Assembly: GCF_002632615.1 (NCBI RefSeq)
Contig: NZ_NITZ01000010.1
Coordinates: forward strand, 62,001-126,000
DNA: 64,000 bases
Direction of reading: 5' to 3'
DNA from: Xenorhabdus miraniensis
GTDB lineage: Bacteria; Pseudomonadota; Gammaproteobacteria; Enterobacterales; Enterobacteriaceae
Of the stretch, positions 56,172-64,000 are shown one piece after another. The translations under genes were made by a program, and so were the position numbers. The first letter of the stretch is position 1. Each line of letters starts with the position of its first letter. The notes under the pieces are model-generated. The model did not search any database. It was not told where the DNA came from and saw only the letters and a program-made list of their open reading frames with translations.

Positions 56172-57752
56172 ATGGAATGGATCGCTGATCCGACGATATG
56201 GGCCGGTCTGGCCACTCTTATCGTTTTAGAAATTGTTCTCGGAATTGATAACTTAATATTTATTGCCATTTTGGCAGACAAACTTCCTGAAAAACAGAGA
56301 GATAAAGCTCGCCTGACAGGGCTTTCCTGTGCTCTGGTTATGAGGATATTGCTGCTATTTAGCCTGTCTTGGCTCATTTCCCTGACCAAACCACTCGTTA
56401 CCCTCTGGGATCATCCTTTCAGCGCCCGCGATTTAATTATGTTGATAGGTGGACTTTTCTTGCTGTTCAAAGCCACAATGGAATTGAATGAACGGCTGGA
56501 AGGGAAGACGATACATAGCAATCAACAACGCAAAGGAGCTAGCTTCTGGCCGGTTGTCGTGCAGATTATCGTTCTGGATGCGGTATTCTCACTGGATTCT
56601 GTTATTACTGCTGTAGGCATGGTCGATCACATTGGTATCATGATTGCCGCAGTTATCATCGCCATGATCTTGATGATATGGGCCAGTAAGCCTCTGACGA
56701 AATTCGTTAATGCACATCCCACAATCGTTATCCTCTGTCTCAGTTTCTTGTTGATGATCGGTTTCAGTTTGGTTGCAGAAGGCTTTGGTTACCACATACC
56801 GAAAGGCTATCTCTATGCGGCTATCGGTTTCTCCATCATGATTGAAGCATTGAATCAGTTTGCCCAATTCAATCGCCGCAAGTTCTTGAGCGCTTCCCGT
56901 TCTCTGCGTGAAAGAACCGCGGAAGCCGTTCTTCACATTTTAAACGGCAAGCGTGAAAACGCTGCGTTGGATAGTCATACTTCCAATCTGATTGCGGATG
57001 GTACTGATAACGAAGAAGTTTTTGAGCCTCAAGAGCGCCAGATGATCGCCCGTGTTCTCAGCATGGCTCAGCGTACCGTCAGCAGTATCATGACTTCACG
57101 CCATGATGTCGTTTATCTTGATGCCCATGCTCCGGCTGAAAAATTGACTCTGTTGTTGGAACAAAAGCCACATACGCGAATTGTCGTCACCGATGAGACA
57201 ACCAGTGATGAACCTCTCGGTGTAGTGCACGTGATTGATATTCTCAACCAACAACTGACTCACAATGCCTTCGATTTACGGAAATTGGTGCAACAACCGC
57301 TGATTTTCCCAGAATCCCTCTCTTTGCTGCAAGCATTGGAGCAATTCCGTCAGGCACAAACACATTTCGCGTTTGTCGTTGACGAGTTCGGTTCTGTTGA
57401 AGGTGTAGTCACAGTAACAGATGTGATGGAAACCATTACCGGTAATCTGCCTGTGGGTGGCGGAGAGATCGATGCCCGCCATGATATTCAGGTCATGGAA
57501 GAAGGGTATTGGGTCGCCAATGGGTTTATGCCACTAGAAGATTTGGTTCTTTACGTGCCACTGCCATTGGATGAAAAACGCGAATACCAAACACTGGCTG
57601 GTTTGTTAATGGAACACTTGCAACATATCCCACAACAAGGCGAACAATTGCAGATTGGTGATTATTTGTTTGAACCACTGGAAATCACTAGTCACCGTAT
57701 CAATAAAGTAAAAATTACTTCATTGAAAGTGGGAGAAGAAGTAGAAATGTAA
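56172..57752 (+). CDS. yegH: TerC-family membrane protein with CBS and CorC domains, YegH
   Basis: 526 residues (E. coli YegH about 527). An N-terminal TerC domain of seven or so helices (1-240, with [15 protein letters not shown] and [19 protein letters not shown], the two Asp-bearing motifs) precedes two CBS domains (about 300-430) and a C-terminal CorC/HlyC domain (about 440-526). TerC proteins are proposed metal (Mn) exporters; the role of YegH itself is not established. AAGGT precedes the start. A T-rich terminator follows. Confidence 0.95.
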   Translation: MEWIADPTIWAGLATLIVLEIVLGIDNLIFIAILADKLPEKQRDKARLTGLSCALVMRILLLFSLSWLISLTKPLVTLWDHPFSARDLIMLIGGLFLLFKATMELNERLEGKTIHSNQQRKGASFWPVVVQIIVLDAVFSLDSVITAVGMVDHIGIMIAAVIIAMILMIWASKPLTKFVNAHPTIVILCLSFLLMIGFSLVAEGFGYHIPKGYLYAAIGFSIMIEALNQFAQFNRRKFLSASRSLRERTAEAVLHILNGKRENAALDSHTSNLIADGTDNEEVFEPQERQMIARVLSMAQRTVSSIMTSRHDVVYLDAHAPAEKLTLLLEQKPHTRIVVTDETTSDEPLGVVHVIDILNQQLTHNAFDLRKLVQQPLIFPESLSLLQALEQFRQAQTHFAFVVDEFGSVEGVVTVTDVMETITGNLPVGGGEIDARHDIQVMEEGYWVANGFMPLEDLVLYVPLPLDEKREYQTLAGLLMEHLQHIPQQGEQLQIGDYLFEPLEITSHRINKVKITSLKVGEEVEM

Positions 57753-57783
57753 CACGCCAACCTAAGATTACATGGCTACTGAG

Positions 57784-57812
57784 AAAAACCAGCATAAGGC
57801 CGGTTTTTTTTT
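57784..57812 (+). terminator. Rho-independent terminator after yegH
   Basis: Stem AAAAACCAGC / GCCGGTTTTT (one mismatch) with a 5-base loop and a continuing run of T. Confidence 0.75.
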
Positions 57813-58007
57813 ATTCCTATATGTTTTATCAGTTTGGCTCAATTTTTAGGCTATTTACTTATAACTTACCTAAGTACAATTAACGCCATTCAATGGTAGT
57901 TAGCGGGGATGTCGCCACCGCCTTCATATGCCCAGAAACTTTGACAAAGTCTTCTGCGGCTGATTTCGCAATACATCTATTTATTGTTGATAAGATGAGG
58001 GTTTCAT

Positions 58008-61000
58008 ATGAGTACAAAACATTTTGCATTACTGACACATGCAGGTAAAAACAAACTAGAAGCAGCTTCTTCATCGGGTAATAAACTTGAAATTACCCAT
58101 ATGGCTGTAGGGGATGGAGGTGGTAGTGCACCCATTCCCAACGCTAACCAATCTACACTAATTAATGAAAAGCATCGTGCTGAACTTGATGCTTTGACCA
58201 TCGATCCCCAAAATCCCAGCCAACTTATCGCTGAGCAAACACTTCCTGAAGGTGAAGGGAATTGGTGGATCCGTGAAATGGGCTTATTTGATAAAGATGG
58301 CACACTGATTGCGGTAGGAAACTGCGCCGATCTCTACAAACAGGAATCTCAGGAGCAAACCATTCGTATGGCTCTGCCTGTTGGCGACAGAAGACTGACA
58401 GATTGGATAAGTAAGCTACTTTCCGGCCTTTCAACTCGCAACTATGTGAGAGAAAAAATTAAAGAACACGCCGAAAGCCGCAACCATCCTAACGCTACTT
58501 TAAAAGAGAAAGGATTTGTTGTATTGAGTAGTGCAGTAAACAGTGACAACGAAACTCATGCAGCAACACCAAAAGCAATAAAAACAGCCTATGAATTAGC
58601 AAATAAAGCTTATGATTTAGCGACTACGATATCCTCTACCGGCAAATTTGTACCATCAACCCGCAAAGTTAATGGCAAGGAACTGTCCAGAGATATTGAG
58701 TTGACAGCAGCGAATGTTGGTGCCTACGACAAAATTCAAACAGATTCTCTTGTCAATGGAGCCAATGAATTAGCTAATCAAGCTATTGATATTGCAAATA
58801 ACAAAGTTCCACAATCCCGTAAGATCAACGGCAAAGAGCTGATAAAAGACATTGACCTGACCGCGCTTGATGTGGGTGCCTACACCCGACAAGAGACTGA
58901 TGGACTTATCGACACAGTTAAGAAGTCGGCCGATACTGCTAATCAGAATGCAATTCAGGCACTTACAGAAATTAAAAGTGCGGTTCCACAAACTCGTAAG
59001 ATTAATGACAAAGAGTTAATAACAGACATCCAACTGACTGTGGATGATATCGGTACCTACGATAAGAAAGCAATTGACGATCGTATCAATGCCGTTCAGC
59101 AATCAGCCGACACGGCCAATAACAATGCCATATCGGCCATTAAAGAGGCTGACAAAAAAGTTCCGTTAACCCGCAAGATCAACGACAAGGAACTCTTAAC
59201 CGATATCCAACTCACTGCTGCCGATGTCGGTGCCTACAACAAAGCGGAAAGCGACGCCAATCTCAAGGGTGTTCGGGATCTGGCTGACAGCAAAGTGCCA
59301 TTAACCCGCAAAGTCAATGGCAAGGAACTCACAACCGATATCCAACTGACTGCTGTCGATATCGATGTCTACGGCAAAGCGGAAATCGACACGCGTATCA
59401 ACGATGTCAAGGAGCTGGCTGACAACAAAGTGCCATCAACCCGCAAAGTTAATCACAAAGAATTGTCAGCCGATATCCAACTCACTGCTGCTGATGTCGA
59501 TGCCTACAACAAATCAGAAATCGACACGCGTATCAACGACGTTCAGAATTCGGCTGACAACAAAGTGCCATCAACCCGCAAAGTTAATAGCAAAGAACTG
59601 TCAGCCGATATCCAACTCACTGCCGCTGATATTGGTGCCTACAGCACAGCAGAAATCGATACGCGTATCAACGACGTTCAGGATTTGGCTGACAGCAAAG
59701 TGCCATTAACCCGCAAAGTTAATGACAAAGAGCTGTCAGCTGATATCCAACTCACTGCCGCTGATGTTGGTGCCTACAGCAAAGTGGAAAGTGACGCTAA
59801 TATTAAAGTTGTGGCGGATCTGGCTGACAGCAAAGTGCCATTAACCCGCAAAGTTAATAACAAAGAACTGTCAGTGGATATCCAACTGCTTGCTGCCGAT
59901 GTCGATGCCTACAGCAAAGCAGAAAGTGACGCCAATATTAAGGTTGTGACAGATCTGGCTGACAGCAAAGTGCCATCAACCCGCAAAGTTAATGACAAAG
60001 AACTGTCAGCCGATATCCAACTCACTGCCGCTGATATTGGTGCCTATAGCACAGCAGAAATCGATACGCGTATCAAAGACGTTCAGGATTCGGCTAACAA
60101 CAAAGTGCCATTAACCCGCAAAGTTAATGACAAAGAGCTGTCAGCTGATATCCAACTCACCGCCGCTGATGTTGGTGCCTACAGCAAAGTGGAAACCGAC
60201 GCGCATATCAATGATGTCAGGGATCTGGCTAACAGCAAAGTGCCATTAACCCGCAAAGTTAATAACAAAGAACTGTCAGCCGATATCCAACTCACTGCCG
60301 CCGATGTCGATGCCTACAGCAAAGCAGAAAGTGACGCTAACATTAAAGTTGTGACGGATTTAGCTGACAGCAAAGTGCCACCAACCCGCAAAGTTAATGA
60401 CAAAGAACTGTCAGCCGATATTCAACTCACTGCCGCTGATGTTGGCGCCTACAGCAAAGCAGAAAGTGATGCCCATATCAAGGACGTCAGGGATCTGGCT
60501 AACAGCAAAGTGCCATTAACCCGCAAAGTCAATGGGAAAGACCTCACGACCGATATCCAACTGACTGCTGTTGATATTGATGTTTACAGCAAAGCGGAAA
60601 TCGATACGCGTATCAACGACGTTCAGAGTTCGGCTGACGGTAAAGTGCCATTAACCCGCAAAGTTAATAACAAAGAACTGTCAGCCGACATCCAATTGAT
60701 TGCTGCCGATGTTGATGCTTACAGCAAATCGGAAATCGACACACGTATCAAAGATGTTACGGATCTGGGTGACAGCAAAGTGCCATTAACCCGTAAAATC
60801 AATGGTAAAGAACTTTCAACCGATATCCAATTGATTGCTGCCGATGTCGATGCCTACAGCAAAACAGAAAGTGACACCAATCTCAAGGACGTTAAGGATC
60901 TGGCTGAAACTGCCAATAAAAATGCCACGTTGGCTCTGCAACAATCTGTTCCATCAACCCGCAAGGTCAATGGCAAGGAGCTGATAACTGACATTGAATT

Positions 61001-62072
61001 AAAAGCTGCTGATATCAATACTTATGATAAAGCGGAAATCGATGATCAAATCAGCAGAGTTACCGAGCAAGCTAAAAAAGCCGATAACACAGCAAATTCA
61101 GCCATTAGTATTGCTGATAGCAAAGTACCATTGACACGTAAAGTGAATGGCAAGGAATTATCAACGGACATTCAACTTACTGCGTCTGATATAGATACCT
61201 ATAACAAGGCTGATATCAACATCCTTATTGATGAGGTTAAGGAACTGGCAAATAATGCCAATAATAATACGGAGAGTAAAGTTCCACTCACGCGTACCGT
61301 GAATGGTAAGGCCCTATTATCCGATATTAAGCTGACTGCATCTGATATGAATGCCTATACCAAAGGCGAAGTGGACAACCGCATTGAGGACATTAAAGAT
61401 CTGGCAAATGCAGCCAATAACAATGCGGATGGTCGAGTCCCACTCACGCGTACCGTAAATGGCAAAGCCCTGTTATCCGATATTAGACTGACTGCATCTG
61501 ATGTAGGGGCTTATAGCAAGACGGAAATCGATACCCGCATCAATAAAGTTGAAACATTAGCAAGTAATGCCGATACCAATGCGATAGCCGCCAAAAATGA
61601 CGTTGAGGGACGGCTGGAGAAAAGTAAGAATGGAGCCGATATCCCAGATAAACAAGCCTTTGTGCGAAATTTAGGCTTGGGTGATTTGGTAGGATCAGGC
61701 CTTGAATCACGTCGAATCGGGGAAGATCACACCATCATCAAACTGGGTGAGATATTCATGTTAAACGGACTTGTGGTTGGTAGTGAACCTATTGGCGAAT
61801 TTAATGTATCTGTGATTGGTGGAGTGACTTACTATACTCACTTCTACAAAATCACACTGCCCACGGCCTTGCCAAATGGCATTATTTCATGCCAGGCAAG
61901 CATTGTCGGAGATAGTTTTGATAATCAGCATCCTAGTTATTTGGCTGATGTCAAAACCCGGCGAGATAATTCAGACGGAGTTGGCTTGTCGAAAGATACA
62001 CTGACAGTCTCTGTCACGACTAATCAGCTTGACTGGGTACCGCACTTCTACTATCAGGTTGTCGGGTATTAA
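58008..62072 (+). CDS. Orphan phage tail-fibre protein with 20 internal repeats
   Basis: 1354 residues. Residues 1-145 match the P2-type tail-collar/gpH N-terminus (ITHMAVGDGGGSAPIPNANQ). Residues 154-200 are a Phage_fiber_2-like segment (ESRNHPNAT, KGFVVLSSAVNSDNETHAATPKAIK). Residues 215-1200 hold twenty repeats of pattern VPxTRKxNxKELxxDIxLxAxDxxxY; units 4-15 are exactly 45 residues. A non-repetitive C-terminal domain (about 1225-1354) ends HFYYQVVGY and probably binds receptor. GAGGG precedes the ATG. No baseplate gene, tail-assembly chaperone or invertase is adjacent. It sits between yegH and asmA, which adjoin in E. coli, so it is an insertion. Role could be a spare fibre for an R-type bacteriocin (xenorhabdicin) or prophage elsewhere. 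Confidence 0.9.
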   Translation: MSTKHFALLTHAGKNKLEAASSSGNKLEITHMAVGDGGGSAPIPNANQSTLINEKHRAELDALTIDPQNPSQLIAEQTLPEGEGNWWIREMGLFDKDGTLIAVGNCADLYKQESQEQTIRMALPVGDRRLTDWISKLLSGLSTRNYVREKIKEHAESRNHPNATLKEKGFVVLSSAVNSDNETHAATPKAIKTAYELANKAYDLATTISSTGKFVPSTRKVNGKELSRDIELTAANVGAYDKIQTDSLVNGANELANQAIDIANNKVPQSRKINGKELIKDIDLTALDVGAYTRQETDGLIDTVKKSADTANQNAIQALTEIKSAVPQTRKINDKELITDIQLTVDDIGTYDKKAIDDRINAVQQSADTANNNAISAIKEADKKVPLTRKINDKELLTDIQLTAADVGAYNKAESDANLKGVRDLADSKVPLTRKVNGKELTTDIQLTAVDIDVYGKAEIDTRINDVKELADNKVPSTRKVNHKELSADIQLTAADVDAYNKSEIDTRINDVQNSADNKVPSTRKVNSKELSADIQLTAADIGAYSTAEIDTRINDVQDLADSKVPLTRKVNDKELSADIQLTAADVGAYSKVESDANIKVVADLADSKVPLTRKVNNKELSVDIQLLAADVDAYSKAESDANIKVVTDLADSKVPSTRKVNDKELSADIQLTAADIGAYSTAEIDTRIKDVQDSANNKVPLTRKVNDKELSADIQLTAADVGAYSKVETDAHINDVRDLANSKVPLTRKVNNKELSADIQLTAADVDAYSKAESDANIKVVTDLADSKVPPTRKVNDKELSADIQLTAADVGAYSKAESDAHIKDVRDLANSKVPLTRKVNGKDLTTDIQLTAVDIDVYSKAEIDTRINDVQSSADGKVPLTRKVNNKELSADIQLIAADVDAYSKSEIDTRIKDVTDLGDSKVPLTRKINGKELSTDIQLIAADVDAYSKTESDTNLKDVKDLAETANKNATLALQQSVPSTRKVNGKELITDIELKAADINTYDKAEIDDQISRVTEQAKKADNTANSAISIADSKVPLTRKVNGKELSTDIQLTASDIDTYNKADINILIDEVKELANNANNNTESKVPLTRTVNGKALLSDIKLTASDMNAYTKGEVDNRIEDIKDLANAANNNADGRVPLTRTVNGKALLSDIRLTASDVGAYSKTEIDTRINKVETLASNADTNAIAAKNDVEGRLEKSKNGADIPDKQAFVRNLGLGDLVGSGLESRRIGEDHTIIKLGEIFMLNGLVVGSEPIGEFNVSVIGGVTYYTHFYKITLPTALPNGIISCQASIVGDSFDNQHPSYLADVKTRRDNSDGVGLSKDTLTVSVTTNQLDWVPHFYYQVVGY
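59160..60779 (+). repeat. Twelve exact 135-bp in-frame tandem repeats in the tail-fibre gene
   Basis: Units begin at GTKCC of Val-Pro at 59160, 59295, 59430, 59565, 59700, 59835, 59970, 60105, 60240, 60375, 60510 and 60645, each 135 bases (45 codons). Several units are almost identical in DNA (GTGCCATTAACCCGCAAAGT recurs), indicating recent amplification or gene conversion. Eight further repeats of variable length flank them. Confidence 0.95.
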
Positions 62073-62105
62073 TACAGTAGGGTATTAACAGAAATAGGCA
62101 TTAAA

Positions 62106-62133
62106 TCAGGTGATCGCCAAGGCGATCACCTGA
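62106..62133. terminator. Perfect 28-bp palindrome after the tail-fibre gene
   Basis: Arms TCAGGTGATCGCC and GGCGATCACCTGA (13 bp each) around AA. It lies 33 bases after the tail-fibre stop and would fold into a very stable hairpin; no T tract follows. Confidence 0.75.
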
Positions 62134-62313
62134 CCTAAACTAAGATATCAATTTCTTTTCTATTACTACACATAAACCGACGATAATGCACGACCAAGGT
62201 TAGACGTCATAGGTAATATTTACCCTCTCTTTGTCTTATTTCTGACTTTATGATTTGTGACACTCTGAGCCATTTTTTTAATTAAAATCTGCATACATGG
62301 TTAACATTACGTA

Positions 62314-64000
62314 TTAATGATTGCCCCTGTTTTTATTCAGCAATTCTTCTAGTTTTTTAAGGTTCTCATTATCGTTGTTATTTTCGAGCCAATCTTTGAT
62401 GGATTTTTTAGCTCTTTCTTGTATCTCATCACGCAATACAGATTCCACATTCAACATATATTGCAGGTTATTCCAATCACCATAAACGCGCAGTGGTACT
62501 CTTAACTTCGCCAGACGACGTACCAATTCGTTCTGCTGACCCCATCCATCGGTTAATTGCACCCATAATGAAACATCGGTGTTCTGTTTCAGTAAATTGG
62601 CTTTTCCTTTACCCTGTATATTGAGAATACCGGAAGTTGCAGTAAGTTCACTAATATTAATCTCACCACGATCCAATTGTGCTTTCACTGACATATCTTT
62701 CGCTTCAGTAAAATCACCTGTATTCGTAGGTTGGCTGACTTGATCAGTTGCCCGGGAAAAAGATTGCTGAATAAGCTGTGGAATATTCAATCCTTTCAGG
62801 CGCGCGTTTTTCAGAACGATATTCAAATCACCCTGCCAATAATGGGAAATAGCATATTCGTCATACCCTTCCCCCACAAGGTTACCATCCACGTTAATCT
62901 GGCCATTGAATATTGGCGGTAATGCTAATGCGGTTAACAATGGCTCCAGCTCAATTTTCTGTAAAAGTGGCTTTGTATGTAATTTTGCAGGAGTCACTGT
63001 GGCATCAATCGTGGTTGGCAGCGCAAAATGCCCACCAAATAGATTGCCGCTTAACTTTTCAATTCTCGCCAAGCCATTATTATTCACAGCCTGCAAACCA
63101 AAATTATCAATATTCATCCCCTGATAGATGAGTTTATCTGCCATGAATGAGACATCAGCATCAACGCCTTGCAAAAAAGTGAGATCATAATTGGACAATG
63201 GCGAGACTGATGCCGCGATCACTGGTTTTGAGGAGTTATTTTCGATTCGATAATCATGTTTTGCCTGTGGGGTATTTTTCGGTAAAACATCCCATCCCAA
63301 CAGATTGTCCAGATTCAATTTTGGCGATGTCAGGTTGATGGAGTATTGCGGCTTATTTTTCAATATGGCAGTAATATTACCTTTCAGTGCGTTCTCATCA
63401 TTTATCATCAACGCTATTTTTTGCAGTGATATTGATTCAGGTGAAGCCTGATATTTCACTGTCGCACTGCCCGTCCCTTGAATTCCGGCAGATGGCAAAC
63501 CAACACCCTTTAATTGATACGTCAGGGAATTAATGTCAGCCAACATCTTCTGCGGATAGTCGGAAATATCCACTGAGGCACCAAGTTCAAATGCTAATTC
63601 TTTCTGATTCTGATTAATTTTACTGCTGAGTTTGAGGTCAACGTGATTTTTATCATTGCGTTCCAACAGTAAATTGATACCACGAACATTTAATTGGGAA
63701 TGATCACTGGCTTGCCAGATCAGTAAACTATCCACTACTTTGATTCTGGCAATATCCAATTTCCAAGCCTGAAGGCCAGAGACGGCGGGATAGCGAATAT
63801 CACTTGCCGGCGCAATCGGAGCTTGCAGCCGTTTCTGCGGCTGGCTATCTGGTGTGAATCGCAATACAGCCTCTTTCAGCATCACTTCTTTAACTGAAAG
63901 TTGGTGGGATAACAGAGGCAACAATTCCACGTCCAGACGCATATTTTCTGCCACAATTGCCGGCTTTTTAGCATCCTGAGCGGTCAATGATACCTGTCCA
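62314..64000 (-). CDS. asmA: AsmA outer-membrane assembly protein, C-terminal part (cut by window edge)
   Basis: 561 codons are visible; the frame stays open to the right edge, so the N-terminal membrane anchor lies outside. AsmA is an inner-membrane-anchored periplasmic protein of the AsmA/TamB bridge-like family, linked to phospholipid and outer-membrane homeostasis. VKEVMLKEAVLRFTPDS, IARIKVVDSLLIW and ARLKGLNIPQLIQ match E. coli AsmA. The C-terminus (ESVLRDEIQERAKKSIKDWL) is followed by a species-specific Asn-rich charged tail. In E. coli its divergent neighbour is yegH, now separated by the tail-fibre gene. Confidence 0.95.
   Translation of the reverse strand, partial: GQVSLTAQDAKKPAIVAENMRLDVELLPLLSHQLSVKEVMLKEAVLRFTPDSQPQKRLQAPIAPASDIRYPAVSGLQAWKLDIARIKVVDSLLIWQASDHSQLNVRGINLLLERNDKNHVDLKLSSKINQNQKELAFELGASVDISDYPQKMLADINSLTYQLKGVGLPSAGIQGTGSATVKYQASPESISLQKIALMINDENALKGNITAILKNKPQYSINLTSPKLNLDNLLGWDVLPKNTPQAKHDYRIENNSSKPVIAASVSPLSNYDLTFLQGVDADVSFMADKLIYQGMNIDNFGLQAVNNNGLARIEKLSGNLFGGHFALPTTIDATVTPAKLHTKPLLQKIELEPLLTALALPPIFNGQINVDGNLVGEGYDEYAISHYWQGDLNIVLKNARLKGLNIPQLIQQSFSRATDQVSQPTNTGDFTEAKDMSVKAQLDRGEINISELTATSGILNIQGKGKANLLKQNTDVSLWVQLTDGWGQQNELVRRLAKLRVPLRVYGDWNNLQYMLNVESVLRDEIQERAKKSIKDWLENNNDNENLKKLEELLNKNRGNH

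Noticed and set aside
57880..58007. Minus-strand frame ending ...TSPLTTIEWR upstream of the tail-fibre gene
   Set aside because: The last residues look protein-like and might be a phage remnant, but I cannot match it to a family and the upstream half is not convincing.
59160..60779. Regular 135-bp repeats as a CRISPR-like or satellite array
   Set aside because: They are in-frame, have no unique spacers, and encode a periodic fibre shaft.

Overview
The window is a mostly core, conserved chromosomal segment of a gamma-proteobacterium of the order Enterobacterales. Protein sequences (PflB, Lrp, FtsK, ClpA, SdaC, HisF and others) and gene order follow Escherichia coli closely, in blocks that run opposite to or are rearranged against E. 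coli. The low G+C intergenic DNA, the loss of several E. coli neighbours and the presence of an orphan P2-type tail-fibre gene suggest the insect/nematode-associated Morganellaceae, most likely Xenorhabdus (Photorhabdus less likely). The genus is an inference; no database search was run.

Layout: (1) 1-3687, anaerobic pyruvate metabolism: 3' end of focA, pflB, pflA. (2) 3688-7341, accessory DNA where E. coli carries dmsABC: a secreted endonuclease/exonuclease/phosphatase-family gene broken by a frameshift, an AT-rich gap with a perfect 14-bp inverted repeat, and two paralogous BPSS1780-type membrane proteins. (3) 7469-24519, a core block: serS, rarA, lolA, ftsK (with a long Pro-Gln-Gln tandem repeat), lrp, trxB, cydDC, aat, infA, clpA, clpS, cspD. 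(4) 24625-34927, transport and housekeeping: macAB, lysO, artPIQM (no artJ), rlmC, ybjN, ybjC, grxA. (5) 34928-41368: the sigma-E-type sRNA gene rybB with promoter and terminator, ybjG, a 1-kb AT-rich leader, sdaC, dacC, a GstB-like transferase, yeeZ. (6) 41694-49063: the complete histidine operon hisL-GDCBHAFI with leader peptide and attenuator. (7) 49275-52055: an arsenic/metalloid module, ArsM-like methyltransferase plus Cys-rich permease, divergent from an ArsR-type repressor with two matching operator-like inverted repeats. (8) 52333-57752: yiaY-type alcohol dehydrogenase, yeaK, an unlisted 41-residue membrane mini-protein with its own promoter and terminator, gnd, yegH. (9) 58008-62072: a 1354-residue orphan tail fibre with 20 internal repeats inserted between yegH and asmA, which are neighbours in E. 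coli. (10) asmA, cut by the right edge.

How genes work together: FocA/PflB/PflA form the formate fermentation branch; LolA, FtsK and RarA serve envelope biogenesis, chromosome segregation and replication-fork repair; CydDC exports thiols for cytochrome bd assembly; Aat and ClpSA form the leucine branch of the N-end rule; ArtPIQM imports and LysO exports basic amino acids; the his genes make histidine under attenuation. The regions most worth a second look are the tail-fibre repeat gene, the ArsM/permease/ArsR module, the FtsK repeat, rybB, and the small membrane protein at 54244-54369.
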